Shown here: piece by piece, positions 12,850-25,783 of the stretch
Layout of the letters: each line of letters begins with the position of its first letter
How positions within the stretch are numbered: the first letter of the stretch is position 1
Origin: Salvelinus alpinus
Lineage: Eukaryota > Chordata > Actinopteri > Salmoniformes > Salmonidae
Length of the DNA stretch: 64,000 nucleotides
Assembly (NCBI RefSeq): GCF_045679555.1
Contig: NC_092110.1
Coordinates: 4,777,890 to 4,841,889 of the forward strand
Direction: 5' to 3'
The notes under the pieces: model-generated
Database searches by the model: none
The model's input: the letters and a program-made list of their open reading frames with translations, nothing else
Told to the model about the DNA's origin: nothing
Program-made: the position numbers and the translations under genes

Positions 12850-13125
12850 TGATGATTGGCTGAAAGTCGTGGTATATCAGACCGTATACCATGGTTATGA
12901 TCCCAAAAATATTTGTGCTAATCTAAATACGTTGGTAACCAGTTTATAATAGCAATAAGGCACCTTGGGGGTTTGTGGTATATGGCCAGGCACTCCACGT
13001 TGCATTGTGCATAAAAACAGCCCGTAGCCGTGGTATATTGGCCATATATCATACTCCCTCGTTAATTATACCATAGAATTGTTGAATACTAATTTCTGAT
13101 TGGCTCGGAGGGCATTCTAGAGAAT
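12850..13125. repeat. Dispersed foldback-type repeat (GTGGTATAT family), copy 1
   Basis: It contains several direct and inverted copies of CGTGGTATAT and ATATACCA-like blocks, plus AGCAATAAGGCACCTTGGGG. The same blocks recur at 56639-56890. There is no coding capacity. It is a recurrent fish repeat whose class I cannot name. Confidence 0.68.
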
Positions 13126-14988
13126 GCATTATTTCCCTATAATGCACGGAATAATTAAATGGCTATAGTTCATTCTTAGCCTACGTGTTCTATGTTTGAG
13201 CTTCTTCTGAAAGCAAAAGTCCAATTGAGAACATTATCGGCATTGTTAAATTCTATTTTTATAGCAAGCTAGGACTGATTTGGTTAACTCACCTAGCAAG
13301 TCTGTTTGGTTACCAAGGGGCAATTCCACAATAACAGCATTACACCGACTCAGATCTTTCACTTTAAAATGTATGCTAAACAAAATCCATTGCTTTCAAA
13401 GTTCAAACCATGCAAGTCTGTGCACAATGACTACTTTGAACAATTTACACCGAAAATTTCACAAAAACACATTTCGTGGGAGAACTGCGCAGATGCAAAG
13501 ATGCTGTGACATGACACCTTGAATTTGAAGAAAATGTCTTTTGGTTATTGAACTACCGGGGATTGACATCCGGTAACGGAATGACATCATGGGTCCCCCG
13601 ATCTGTACTATACAGAAATGCATAATTATGGATATGAATATTATTCTCTTCATGGTGATGTATCCTAAATAGGTACACAAGGTAGAAATATGTAATATTC
13701 TTCTTTTGCATATTTGGGTATTATTCTACACACTGGCTATTATTTTAAATTCCACATTCCGGACCAGACCAAATCTGAAACAATCATAGATGTCCAAACT
13801 TGTGAAACGTAGACATCACAGTAAGGCACAGTGCAGTAGAGCACATCACAGTACTCTACTCTAGTGGGCTCTACTGTACTGAACTCAAATATACTTTACT
13901 TTTCTGTACTGTTCTCTACTGTACTGTCCAAACTTGTGAAACACAGACGTCTATGATTGGTACAGATATGTTCCGGCCAGGGCGGATTGACCAAATTTCA
14001 ACTACTTTTCAACGTCCAGTGTCGGTCGTTACTCAGTGGGGGAGGATGCTGGTTACAGTAACTGGAAAGAGGGGGTAGGTATCACGGTAGTTGTCAGTAA
14101 GAGCCGGGAGAAGTGACAGTCACTGGAGAGAGAAGAGAGAGAGACCGGCAGAGAGAGGGAGAGTGAGGGGTTGTCCAGACTGTTTTCACAGTCTTGCTTT
14201 GACCATCAGATGACTGAAAGAGAAAAAAAACAGTTATGAGCTGAACATAACAGTATGCCAGTGAAAAGGAGGACAGTAGCAGGTGACCCAACTGTGGTTT
14301 TCTGACTACTATGACTTTCCAATGTAGCCAACTCAATTGCAGTAATTGTAATACAGATTTGTTAACGGAATTACACGTTTTAAATCACTTAATAATATCA
14401 GTAAAAACCTGAACTAAATCGGTAGGTCTGCCTTTACATGTTACTTCTGAACTTTCGTTATCCTCCCTCCTCATGAGGGACATTAGAAAATATGTGGGGT
14501 TTTGGTAACGGAATTACAAGGCACAAGGCAATGTTTCTTTAAGTCACAGAAGGCAAATTATTTCTCCAAAACCAAAAATGAGTGTTGCTATTAGCTGGCA
14601 GGGGTCTTTACTTCAACATAATTGTGTTTTGATGTACTTCTAATACATTTTAATAATATTTCCTGGTAGATGTTGACGAAGACCCCTTTTCCATCCGTTT
14701 GACCAGAAATCAAACCTTTGCTTATTACTCATTTTTAGGATGGAAAACAGTTGGGAAAAAAATATGACTTAATTTATTAAAAAAAATATAGACTCTTAGC
14801 TTTCATTTGACAGGCTCCTATGACCTTCACATTTCGCTGCTCACGGGTCCTTTTAGATGGAAATGCCCCAAGGCAACTACTGTAGCTATCTAGTAAACTC
14901 CCGAGCTACTTCAGTGGATGTTGAACACATTCAAACCACCAAATGAACACGTTTCTTGTTGCGTTAAAAGCGGGATCATCAACTCTGG
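13126..14988. other. No gene recognised; minor repeats
   Basis: Two direct copies of TGTCCAAACTTGTGAAAC (about 13790 and 13925) flank a block of degenerate CTCTACTGTACTG repeats. ATCATAGATG and its partner GTCTATGAT are inverted around it, so the 13760-13970 piece may be a small foldback repeat. No exon-like frame is seen. Confidence 0.45.
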
Positions 14989-15103
14989 GCTCTATGCATT
15001 CGCTGGAAAATAACGCGACTCCGTGGAAGGTCAGTTCCACTCCGCCTGCGCGTCGTGGAACATACCTTCCGCGTTGTGCATTATTTTCCGTAGAACGCAT
15101 AGC
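14989..15103. mobile_element. Foldback MITE, 115 bp
   Basis: CTATGCATTCGCTGGAAAAT at the left pairs with the complement of ATTTTCCGTAGAACGCATAG at the right. Inner blocks TGGAAGG and CCTTCC also pair, making the element one long imperfect hairpin. Non-coding. Confidence 0.75.
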
Positions 15104-16266
15104 TCCTCGCTGATTATCCCTTACGTAGTGGTCTCTAGTACAGTATAACAGATGCTACAGTTCAACGACTTCAATGTCAAATAATAACTCACTTCCGAGG
15201 CATTGAGTCTGGTTTTACAGGCTATGGCGATGGCGGGACAGAGCAGAGGGGACGGCAACATGGATTGAGATCTTGCTCTAGACGAGCATCTGAAGTGGAG
15301 GGTTCTGCTTTATTCAAATGAAACCCAGCTCTCCGGATGGTGATGATCAGGGCGCGGTGCTGCCAAACACCACTCGTCTCAGAGAGCCTATACAGTACCT
15401 CTTTTCCATTGTAACTTAATTAGAGGGTTCAGAAACAGAAAGACTGGGCCTGCCTGTGCCTGGACAGGAGTGGTCTTACTGAAATATAGAGCGCTTCAAA
15501 AACACAAGAACAGACGCCAGAGACACAACGTGCGCACACACACAGGCGTAGTCGTATACACACAGGGGTACACACACACACACACACACAGAGAGGTGAG
15601 AACACACACTTTCTTCCAGGGTCACTCTAGCCTTGCCCCTTGACTACTTAGACTAATTGCTCAATTAAGCATAGCTTGTTTAGCCGATTTCCTCATAGTT
15701 ACCATATGCTGTAGCATGTACGCCTTCACATTTCTATTACAGAGGAATTCACTGAGATGGTCTGGCTGTTGTTTTCTTTATATATCTGTCCTCTTCTCCC
15801 CGTTTACATTACCGGTGCAATTTCTTCAGAATGGAATATATTACTCCCCAAAAAGATGTGGTTTCTGTCATTGAGTGCAGAGCTACAAACGGTAGAGGAA
15901 GTCGTGGATTTGCTGAGCATGGGTGAGGAGGATGGAAATGTCAACCGAAGATTATTCACGTATCAATTAATGACAACTTCAACTCCATTTCCCCGACGGT
16001 CACAACAGCCCGGTACTAGACGTCAGAGAGGACATAAAAGCAGCATTACAATATTACCCCGTACAAAACGTCGTCACTGCACGCCACAGCACCTCGACTG
16101 GCTGCAGTGCCCTCGTAATAATTGTACCGTGGTAAATGAGACTAGCGATAGTCCAGGGACAGCCTCCCATTTCGAACAATCATAATTATCCTGCAGATTC
16201 TGCTCCTAACATAACACTGCAATTATCCTTACTGGTCACAGCAACCTAACATGCATGATGGATGGC

Positions 16267-16300
<34 letters not shown>

Positions 16301-16635
16301 CTGTATTTGAGAGTGAATGTGTTTAATGCTATCTTAAACTCTTCAGCATCACAACAAAGACATTTCCTCCTACACACTGCATCCTGTGGTCCCCCACTCA
16401 GTCAGTGAGGTAGTTCCAGAAATCACCTTATTAAGATAACGTCAGCAGCTGGTCTGAGGGTCGTACATTACAGCACAGACTAAATCCCCACTAGACCACC
16501 CAACCACTCTCTCATACACACAACTGCTGATTAAGAGGTAGCCTACAGTCCTCTTTTATGTCGACATTAGATATCTATTGAATGGCACATTATCTTCTTT
16601 GAGACAGAAATTGACCACCAAATTACTGCATAGGG
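15104..16635. other. No gene recognised; CA and GT microsatellites
   Basis: CA-rich runs lie at about 15535-15590 and a GT run at about 16270-16296. A 142-codon plus-strand frame at 15757-16185 has no recognisable domain, no repeat match and no clear splice context; I do not call it a gene. Confidence 0.5.
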
Positions 16636-16790
16636 CTGGGAATTGCCAGGGACCTCCCGATACGATTTTATCACGATACGAATTGCACTTCTATATGTAT
16701 CACGATTTTATGTGTATTGCGATTCCATACTGCGATTTAATTGCGATTCCATGTTCCAAACATATTGCTCACCATATGTCTGCTGCAGAG
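16636..16790. repeat. Dispersed repeat with CACGATT/GCGATTC sub-repeats
   Basis: It begins with GGGCTGGGAATTGCCAGGGA, followed by repeated blocks ATCACGATAC, ATCACGATTT and TTGCGATTCCAT. This type of internally repetitive sequence is common in fish DNA. No coding content. Confidence 0.6.
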
Positions 16791-16977
16791 GGACAAGAGA
16801 GAGAGACATGAGAAAACACGTTTTGATCGGTCATGGAAATAAATTAAAAGTGTTGAAAACATGTTGGCTCACCATTTAAAATGAAAATTGAGACCAACCT
16901 ATAGAAGGAGAAATACTGGAGTTTTGGTACAGGTACAGCCGACTAGCGCTAGCTAATGTTAACTACCTAGAAAAATA

Positions 16978-19436
16978 TTCACTGAACAAAAATGCAATAA
17001 GTGTTGGTCCCATGGTTCATGAGCTGAAATAAAAGATCCCAGAAATGTTCCATATGCACAAAAATATTATTTCTCTCAAATTTTGTGCACAAATTGCGTT
17101 TACATCCCTGTGAGTGAGCATTTCTCCTTTGCCAAGATAATCTATCCACCAGACAGGTGTGGCATATCAAGAAACAGCATGATTAAACAGCATGATCATT
17201 ACACAGGTGCACCTTGTGCTGGGGACAATGAAAGGTCACTCTACAATGGGCAGTTTTGTCACACAACATAATTGGCATGCTGAATTGTTATTGTCCACCA
17301 GAGCTGTTGCTAGATAGGGAAATGAACATTAAATTATCATAAGCCTCCTCCAATGTCTTTTTAGAGAAATTGACAGTACATCCAACCGGCCTCACAACCG
17401 TAGAACATGTGAACCATGCCAGCCACGGACCTCCACTTCCGGCTCCTTCACCTGCGGGATCATCCGAGACCAGCCACCTGATGAAAGAATTTCTGCATAA
17501 ACTGTCAGAAACCGTCTCAGGGAAGCTCATCTGTGTGCTCGTTGTCCTCACCAGGGTCTTGACCAGACTGCAGTTAGGCGTCGTAACCGACTTCAGTGGG
17601 AAAATGCTCACCTTCCATGGCCACTGACAAGCTGGAGAAGTGTGCTCTTCGTGGATGAATCCGTTTCAACTGTACCGGGCAGATAGCAGAGAGCGTGTAT
17701 GGTGTCGTGTGGGTGAGCGGTTTGCTGATGTCAATGTTGTTAACAGAGTGCCCCATGGTGGCGGTGGGGTTATGGTATGGGCAGGCATAAGCTACGGACA
17801 ATGAAAAACACAACTGCATTTTAAAATCGATGGCAATTTGAATTAACAACAAACACACAAACTGCATAGTTTTATCTTAATCGCTTCATTCAAAGACGCA
17901 ATCATGGACACTCTTACTGAGAGTTGTGGCTGTTTTGTGTGATGTATTGTTGTCTCTACCTTCTTGACCTTTGTGCTGTTGTCTGTGCCCAATATGTTTG
18001 TACCATGTTTTGTGCTGCTACCATGTTGTGTTGCTGCCATGTTGTTGTTATGTTGTGTCGCTACCATGCTGTGTTGTCATGTGTTGCTGCCTTGCTATGT
18101 TGTTGTCGTAGGTCTCTCTTTATGTATTGTTGTCTCTCTTGTTGTGATGTGTGTTTTGTCCTATATTTATATTGTATTTATTTTAATCCCAGGCCCCCGT
18201 CCCCGAATATTCTTAACTGACTTGCCTAGTTAAATAAATAAAATTTTAAAAAGAAAGAGATACCATGACGAGATCCTAAATGCACATTGTTGTGCCATTC
18301 TGCGCCGCAATCACCTCATGTTTCAGCATGATAATGCATGGCCCGCAAGGATCTCTACACAATTCCTGAAAGCTGAAAATGTCCCAGTTCTTCCATGACC
18401 TGCATACTCACCAGACATGTCACCCGTTGAGCATGTTTGGGATGCTCTGGATTGACGTGTATGACAGCATGTTCCAATTCCCGCCAATATCCAGCAACTT
18501 CGCACAGTCATTGATGAGGAGTGGGATAACATTACACTCTGTGCGTTCAAATTGCCGTCGATAAAATGCAATTGTGTTCGTTGTCCGAAGTTTATGTCTG
18601 CCCATACCATAACCCCACCACGGGGCATTCTGTTCACAACATTGACGTCAGCAAACCGCTCGCCCACATGACGCTATACATGCCGTCAGCCATCTGCACG
18701 ATACAGTTGAAACCGTGATTCATCCGTGAAGAGCACACTTCTCCAGCATGCCAGTGACCATGGAAGGTGAGCATTTTCCCACTGAAGTCGGTTACGACGC
18801 CGAAATGCAATTAGGTTAAGAACCTGGTGAGGACGACAAGCACGCAATTGAGCTTCCGAGACAGTTTCTGACAGTTTATGCAGAAATTCTTTGGTTATGC
18901 AAACCCACAGTTTCATCAGCTGTCTGGGTGGCTGGTCTCAGACAATCCCGCAGGTGAAATAGCCAGATGTGGAGGTCCTGGGCTGACGTGGTTATACGTG
19001 GTCTGCGGTTGTGAGGTCGGCTGGACGTACTACCAAATTCTCTAAAACGACGTAGAGAAATAAACATTCAAATCTCTGGCAACAGCTATGGTGGACATTC
19101 CTGCAGTCAGCATGAAATTGCACATTCACTCAATTTGAGACATCTGCGGCCTTGTGTTGTGTGACAAAACTGCACATTTTAGAGTGGCCTTTTATTGTCC
19201 CCAGCACAAGGTGCACCTGTGTAATGAAAATGCTGTTTAATCAGTTTATTGCTATGCCACATCTGTCAGATGGATGGATTATCTTGGCAAAGGATAAATG
19301 TTCTCTAACAGGGATGTAAACAAATTTGTGGCCAAATAAGCTTTTGTGCATAATGAACAAATTCTGGGATCTTTTATTTCAGCTCATGAAACATGAGACC
19401 AACACTTTACATATTGCGTTTCTATTTTTGTTTAGT
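16978..19436. mobile_element. Tc1-like family D composite with about 0.9-kb inverted arms
   Basis: The left part (16978 to about 17844) is the 5' half of a family D element on the plus strand. It carries the terminal repeat, a pre-coding region with ACAGGTGTGGCATATCAAGA, and transposase coding up to a HGGGGVMVWAG-like motif. The central part (about 18253-18540) continues the plus-strand coding with FQHDNAWPA and SPDMSPVEHVWD. From about 18545 to 19436 the same 5' half appears again on the minus strand, ending in the same type of terminal repeat. Both outer ends are therefore the transposase-5' end, and the element is a large inverted repeat. Coding is broken by several frame changes. Confidence 0.82.
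17845..18252 (+). mobile_element. 5'-truncated LINE 3' end inside the family D element
   Basis: A block of about 400 bp interrupts the transposase coding. It holds TG-rich degenerate repeats (TACCATGTTGTGTTGCTGCC and variants) and ends with TTAACTGACTTGCCTAGTTA followed by AAATAAATAAAA. The ending is shared with the SINEs at 25558 and 32285, which marks it as the 3' tail of a retroposed element. Confidence 0.7.
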
Positions 19437-19840
19437 TGGTCGTGCACACAACATTTTTTCTGGAGGCAAGCCGCCGAAGTCTACACCCCTTCGTCGGCGA
19501 TTGGTCAACAGTAGGGATTCTTCAATAAAGTCTTTGTTGTCATTCAACGAGAGACGACTCATTTTCATGCAAATTTTCCCATTGAAGGATACTGCATGAA
19601 ATATCTTAGGTGTAAAATTGCATGACTAAGATCTCCTCGGCAAAAACGTCAAAATGACAGATTTCTTAGATTAATTCAGAATATTTTGAGTAAGTGTATA
19701 CTGACTACGGCGTCTCAAAATGGACAAACAGTACTATTGCCACTTTTTCAATTTTTTTGAGCGAAGGTCTTTCAAGGGAGTATGCGAGCACACTCGTTCG
19801 GGTCAGCCAGCCGAACTGAGGGATGCTGACGCCTTAAGAC
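19437..19840. repeat. Probable unclassified interspersed repeat
   Basis: Begins just after the Tc1 end with GCAAGCCGCCGAAGTCTAC and runs through TTCGTCGGCGATTGGTCAAC to AGCGAAGGTCTTTCAAGGGA. I recall similar sequence in several salmonid contexts but cannot name the family. No coding frame of note. Confidence 0.4.
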
Positions 19841-20127
19841 CACTGGGACATATCAAATCTATTTCGGGAAGCACAGGGTCCATGGGTCCATGCTACATTT
19901 GTTCCCATTACCCTTCATGCATGGTTGCAGTCAACTGATTTCTACTGACGTTATGATCCTTCACATTTCCTGACTACAGTAATTAGGGGGACTAGGACAA
20001 TAAATCTTTTGTTTATTTTTTAAAATGTTTGGTTGAGTTTTAATTGACTTGCCCCCCCCCCATTCTAGAATCTAAAATGAGGGAGTTTCTATCAGTTAGG
20101 CTAGGCTACATACGAAGATGGAGGTAG

Positions 20128-20220
20128 TATCCCAAATGGGACCCTATTCCGTATGTAGTGAACTACTTTTGACCAGAGCCCATGGTGCTCTACATAGGGA
20201 ATAGGGTGCCATTTTGGACG
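20128..20220. mobile_element. Palindromic MITE, copy 6
   Basis: ATCCCAAATGGGACCCTATT at the left and its right-arm partner ending GCCATTTTGGACG. The centre keeps GAACTACTTTTGACCAGAGC. Confidence 0.85.
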
Positions 20221-20486
20221 CAGAAGACAGCGTAACATAATGGGATGGCTGCTTCATAAAGGAACCACATCAGAATAATGAATTCCCTCAGAAATGTAAA
20301 TCTCTTAATGACCTTCTATCCGAACTAAATGTCTTACTGAGAAAGGCTTATTCTACAACAGTCTGTTACGAAGAATGTCGCTTTGGAGTCTGGGCAGCTA
20401 ATTATCTATAGATGGAATTCACACAATGTGGTGTTTATTAGACACGTCTTGCAGAACTATGTTGATGGTATGTCATACGCCTCAGT

Positions 20487-20489
<3 letters not shown>

Positions 20490-20554
<65 letters not shown>
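20490..20554. repeat. CA microsatellite
   Basis: About 32 uninterrupted CA dinucleotides. Confidence 0.97.
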
Positions 20555-20558
<4 letters not shown>

Positions 20559-23500
20559 GAGACAGATATAATATATCACACCACCAGTATCCATCCTTCA
20601 ACACTGTCATGCTTCATTTTCACCCCCCCAGCCATCCACCCCAAGACAACTGTCTGTCAAAAAAATAGGAACATAAATATCTTCTCTTCCTTCCCGAGTC
20701 GAAACACTGCCCGACCGTGTGTGTGTGTTCTGAAGGATGCACCTCTCCCAGCCCTCGCTGCATGAGACGCACAGTCACGCGAAGAGCGCTGGGGGGTTCG
20801 GAGGGGGGTGATTTAGAAAAAACGGTAAAGCAGCACCCCATCCAAAATCAACATTACTTCAAACATGAGGTCATCTAAACATCTGTCTAAGGCATGTCCG
20901 CCCTGAGTTCAATCAAAGCGCCCGCTAAAACATGTACAATTGTTTCTGGAAATAAATATTAGGCCTACAGTAATTCAGCTCTGATTGTGGCAGGCAATCC
21001 AATCGCAAACCTGGTCTAGTCTGGAAGTGTAAGGAAAAGGAACGCTCATTTGTAATGGACTCTCTCTTCGTCATCCACAGTTTCACCACTCACTTTGATT
21101 GGTTCTATTTATTTTATTTCCCCTTTATCTTTTCTTCTTCTTCTTTATTTAAACTAAGTGGGATTTATTTGTCTGATGCCGCCTCATGTTAGGTTCACAG
21201 TTTAAAATTCAAATTAAGAGAGTTGCAGTATGTTTTAAGTAAGATTCTGACAGGCTACTACACCGACGTCGTCTGGGAGTGTATCTAAATCATACTTAGG
21301 GTGTCTGTCGAGTATCGACACACTCCATTTGCTAAGGAAGGATTGGTTTACCCAGCCGTTAACGAAAACGGCAAATGTTATGAAGTTACATTGTCAAGTG
21401 GGAAGGAAATAATCAATACTAGAATAACACAAATAACAGCTGACCATTTTTTTTCAGAAACATGAGTAGTTATTCACAGGTAAAGCATTCACTTTTGGGG
21501 GCACCTTGGGAGCAACATATCTACTTCTTTAAAACATCAATATTTGATATATAATATTAGCAGTATTTCTCACATCATACATTTGCAATACTTCACATCA
21601 GACAAAAGTCAATGTAATTTTGCAATGTGTATAAGCCCGAAAATGATCCTGAACATTTAGGCACACGTGTATCGCTGCTATATGCTACAGACAGCCACGC
21701 AGTGTTACATTCACAAGCCAAACTCAGGTTAAGAATCAGCAGAAAGTGATACTGTACCCTCCTGTTGAAAAGTGAAAGAGTAGGTAATTGCTGCCCCATT
21801 GTGGTGAAAAGACTGAATTGAAACCATGCCACTTCTAGTTCATACTTCAGGATTGGTGGGTCCACTGCGGGATGGTTGAGCTAACGTAGGCTAATGCGAT
21901 TAGCATGAGGTGGTAAGTAACAAGAACATTTCCCGGGACATTGACATTTCTGATATTGGCAGAAAGCTTAAATTCTTGTTAATCTGTCCAATTTACAGTA
22001 GTTATGACAGTGAAAGAATACTATTGTTTGAGGAGATTGCACAGTTTTTAACATGAAAAGTTATTAATAAACAAATTAGGCACATTTGGGCAGTCTTGAT
22101 ACCAAATTTTGAACAGAAATGCAAACTTTGCACATACACTGCTGCCATCTAGTGGCCAATATCTAAATTGCACCGGGGATGGAATAATACATTATGGCCT
22201 TTCTCTTGCATTTAAAAAATGATGGTGCAAAAAAAATATTTAAAAAATAACGGTTGGCTTTTTATTTGGATGATCTTTTACCAGATCTAATGTGTTGTAT
22301 TCTCCTACATTCCTTTCACATTTCCAAACTTCAAAGTGTTGCCTTTCAAATGGTACCAAGAAAATGCATATCCTTGCTTCAGGGCCTGGGCTACAGGCAC
22401 TTAGATTTGGTTGTGTCATTTTAGGCGAAAATTGAAATGAAAAAAAAAAAATGGCCTGATGCCGTTGCCACAAGCAGCACTGCAGAGATTGCGATGAGCA
22501 CGATGCAAGACTACGCTCTCACACAGTCAAACACATGTGCAGAGGTTCCCTTCACGCTGCTACAACATGGTAGCTATGGGACCAAAACAGCAGAGAGGTT
22601 TAGCCACGCACTTCAACGCTCTTAGTCGTTGTGGAAATTGACCCACTACTGCTGTTTACTTTGTGCATGTACGTCATCTTGCTGAGCCTACCTTTAAGTC
22701 CATCTATGGTTGAAAATGCACTGCCTGCCTCACTTTGAAAAACAACTACATCACCCACCTCTGAAGAAATACGATTTCAACATCAATCTTCCTCGTTGAA
22801 CAGAGTGATTATTCTCAAATGTCATTGATAGAATATAACTTTATCGTCCGTCCAAGGATGGATATTTTTCTTTGGCGACACCGTACAAGAATAAAGCAAT
22901 CACATACACATAATACACATAGAAACCAGTCAGCCTTGTACAAACACGTAGAGGACATTGACACATTCATTCGTAACTTCCCTTATTGGAAGGGTTACTA
23001 TTCATCCACTATTGAAGCATCAAAGTTGCACATGATACATACTGTGGGGCTGGCACAATAATCCTATCATTGACAATTTGGGGGGGGGGTGGGGGGTGCA
23101 ACTTCCTCTTCAAGTAGATAGGGCCTACAGTTTGTTTACCCATTTTTACATTTAAAAAAAAGTAATGTCGGTAATTTCTCAACAAGGACAGTAATCATTA
23201 TACGAGTAGTAGGACACTGTCGAGAGGGGAAGCATCATTTCCTCAAGTTCCAAGCTGTTTAAACCATTCGGGGTGTCACCAAAGCTGTTTTGTATTCATT
23301 AGGTTGACCTATGTCGTAGCTCATTTTCAAATACACATTATGATACATTATACCGGTGAGCTCAAAATCGTTTTCAGCAAAAACGAAAATTATGACAAGC
23401 ATAGCAATTAATTGTTACCCAAAAATCCATAAGTCACCGCCCTGATGATACTGTGAATCAATGAATGAAGAAACGAATTACATTACTCAGTTACTATACA

Positions 23501-24816
23501 AACCAAAGAGAGGCTGAGCTCTGTCTGTTGACCTCAGCCTTCAAAAGTTCTAAATAACCAAAGCGTGTCCAGACTGAACAGAGAGCCAAAAGTACCAAAG
23601 TCCACACACATGCAGATTGTAAAGAGCACCAAAGCCAAGGTAGATTTACTCAACTTATAGTATACACTACTCACACACACACTGACCGGGCCGGGTCGCG
23701 CATAAATAAACACCGGTCTCCGCTCCAACCTCGTTAACAGGGAAGTAAGGATACTAACAATACACACAACACAACCACACACACACACACACACAAGGAA
23801 GGTGAGGAGGATAAAAACACTGCGGTCATTGATTCTACACAAGGTGCAGAAGTGCAGCCTCCTAGAGCCCAGATCCTGGCTCTCTAAGTCCTCTAGCTTC
23901 CTCGGAGATAGTTCCAAGACTCCAGCCCCTGGAGGAAGGAGAACAGGCCAGGACCAATTGCAGTGCATTCCGAAAGTACTGTATGCAGACTCCTTGACTT
24001 TTTCCACATTTTGTTACATTACAGCCTTATTCTAAAATTGATTCAATTGTTGTTTAACCTCAATCTACACACAATACCCCATAATGACAAAGCAAAAACA
24101 GGTTTTCAGACATTTTTGTTGATTTATACAATTTTGAAATATAACATTTACATAAGTACTCAGACCCTTTACTTAAGTACTTTGTTGAAACATCTTTGGC
24201 AGCGATTACTGCCTCAGGTGTTTTTGGGTATGACGCTACAAGCTTGGCACACCTGTATTTGGGGAGTTTCCCGCATTCTTCTCGATGATCCTCTAAAGCT
24301 CTGTCAGGTTGGATGGGGAGCATCGCTGCACAGCTATTTTCAGGTCTCTCCAGAGAGGTTCGATCGGGTTCAAGTCCGGGCTCTGACTGGGCCACTCAAG
24401 GACATTCAGAGACTCGTCCCAAAGCCACTCCTGCGTTGTCCTGTTGGAAGGTGAACATTTGTCCAAGTCTGAGGTCCTGAGCACTCTGGAGCGAGTTCAT
24501 CAAGGATCTCTGTCTACATTGCTCCGTTCATCTTTCCCTCGATCCTGACTAGTCTCCCAGTCCCTGCCATTGAAAAACATCCCCACTGCATGATGCTGCC
24601 ACCACCATGCTTCACCGTAGGGATGGTGCCAGGTTTCCTCCAGATGTGACGCTTGGCATTCCCTCCAAAGAGTTCAATCTTGGTTTCATCAGACTAGAGA
24701 ATCTAGTTTCTCATGGTCTAAATCCTTTACGTGCCTTTTGGCAAACTCCAAGCAGGCTGTCATGTGCCTTTTACTGAGGAGTGGCTTCCGTCTGGCCACT
24801 CTACCATAAAGGCCTG

Positions 24817-25352
24817 TATACTGTCCTCCGTATGCGTTACTGTGCATATCTTGACAGCAGGATAAACACCTTCACATCAATAACCCTCAAAGCATGATCT
24901 CCATGGTCACAAGATTTATTGAGTTGAAACTGAAACAAAGACAACAATGCCTGCATAAAACAACGTAATCTGTCTTAAAATAAAAACTAGATATGAACTT
25001 AGCCTGATATTTTGCTCACACTGACAACTAGCAAAAGCTAGGCTAACATATTGTAGCAATGAAGCTAGTGCTATCCATCTATTCCACAAAGTCAACATAC
25101 ACATCCAAATTCCACAAATAATGCTCTGAAACTAAAGACATATGCAAATGGACTGAAAATACTCAGACAAAGCTTCCACAAAACAACAAACAGAGCACTC
25201 TGAACTCTACATGAGGCAACAATGACAAACTTCCTCCTAACAGGTCACATGACGGGTCATTTTCTAGCTAAAGGAAAATACTCCAGATCAACAATAGGGG
25301 GAGCCAAATTCAAGGTAAGTAATATAAGTAAGTATTACAACTAAAACAGAAG
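24817..25352. other. Unclassified insertion, about 535 bp
   Basis: It lies between two pieces that are contiguous in the family A element at 1527-3065 (AAAGGCCTG and ATTGGTGGAGTGC). CTG occurs at both borders. It has no long frame, and I see no convincing terminal repeats or poly-A tail. A solo LTR or a DNA element are both possible. Confidence 0.55.
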
Positions 25353-25557
25353 TCTGATTGGTGGAGTGCTGCAGAGATGATTTTCCTTCTGGAAGGTTCT
25401 CCCATCTCCACAGAGGAACTCTGGAGCTCTGTCATAGTGACCATCAGATTCTTGGTCACCTCCCAGACCAAGGCCCTCCTCCCCCGATTGCACAGCTTGG
25501 CCGGTCGGCCACCTCTAGGAAGAGTCTTGGTGGTTCCAAACTTCTTCCATTTAAGAA

Positions 25558-25783
25558 TAGTGCTCCCGAGTGGCGCAGCGGTATAAGGCACTGCATCTCA
25601 GTGCAAGAGGCATCACTACAGTCCCTGGTTCGAATCCAGGCTGTATCACATCTGGCCGTGATTGGGAGTCCCATAATTGGCCCAGTATCATCCGGGTTTG
25701 GCCGGGGTAGGCCGTCATTGTAAATAAGAATTTGTTCTTAACTGACTTGCCTAGTTAATTGTCAAATATTTTATTTTTTTAAA
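25558..25783 (+). mobile_element. tRNA-derived SINE (HpaI-like salmonid type)
   Basis: It starts with CTCCCGAGTGGCGCAGCGGT, containing a pol III A box (GTGGCGCAGCGG), followed by a B box (GGTTCGAATCC). The tail reads GTAAATAAGAATTTGTTCTT then CTGACTTGCCTAGTTAA and a T/A-rich end. The insertion interrupts the family A Tc1 element near AAGAATGATGG. The tRNA-like head is part of the SINE and not a functional tRNA gene. Confidence 0.92.

Larger units (their letters stand above)
19841..23960. other. Mostly unannotated DNA (inferred slc25a21 intron 1)
   Basis: Apart from the MITE at 20128 and the CA array at 20490 listed separately, I see no gene. Features noted: a C-run at about 20051-20060, a small G-run at about 23081-23096, a CA run at about 23773-23796, and a CTGCCATCTAGTGG motif at 22141. 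No exon with splice borders is seen. Confidence 0.5.

Noticed and set aside
15757..16185. 142-codon plus-strand frame as a possible gene
   Set aside because: No recognisable domain, no convincing splice or promoter context, and a length that can occur by chance in 64 kb.
25566..25640. tRNA gene
   Set aside because: The A and B boxes belong to a tRNA-derived SINE with its usual body and tail; no intact cloverleaf gene is claimed.
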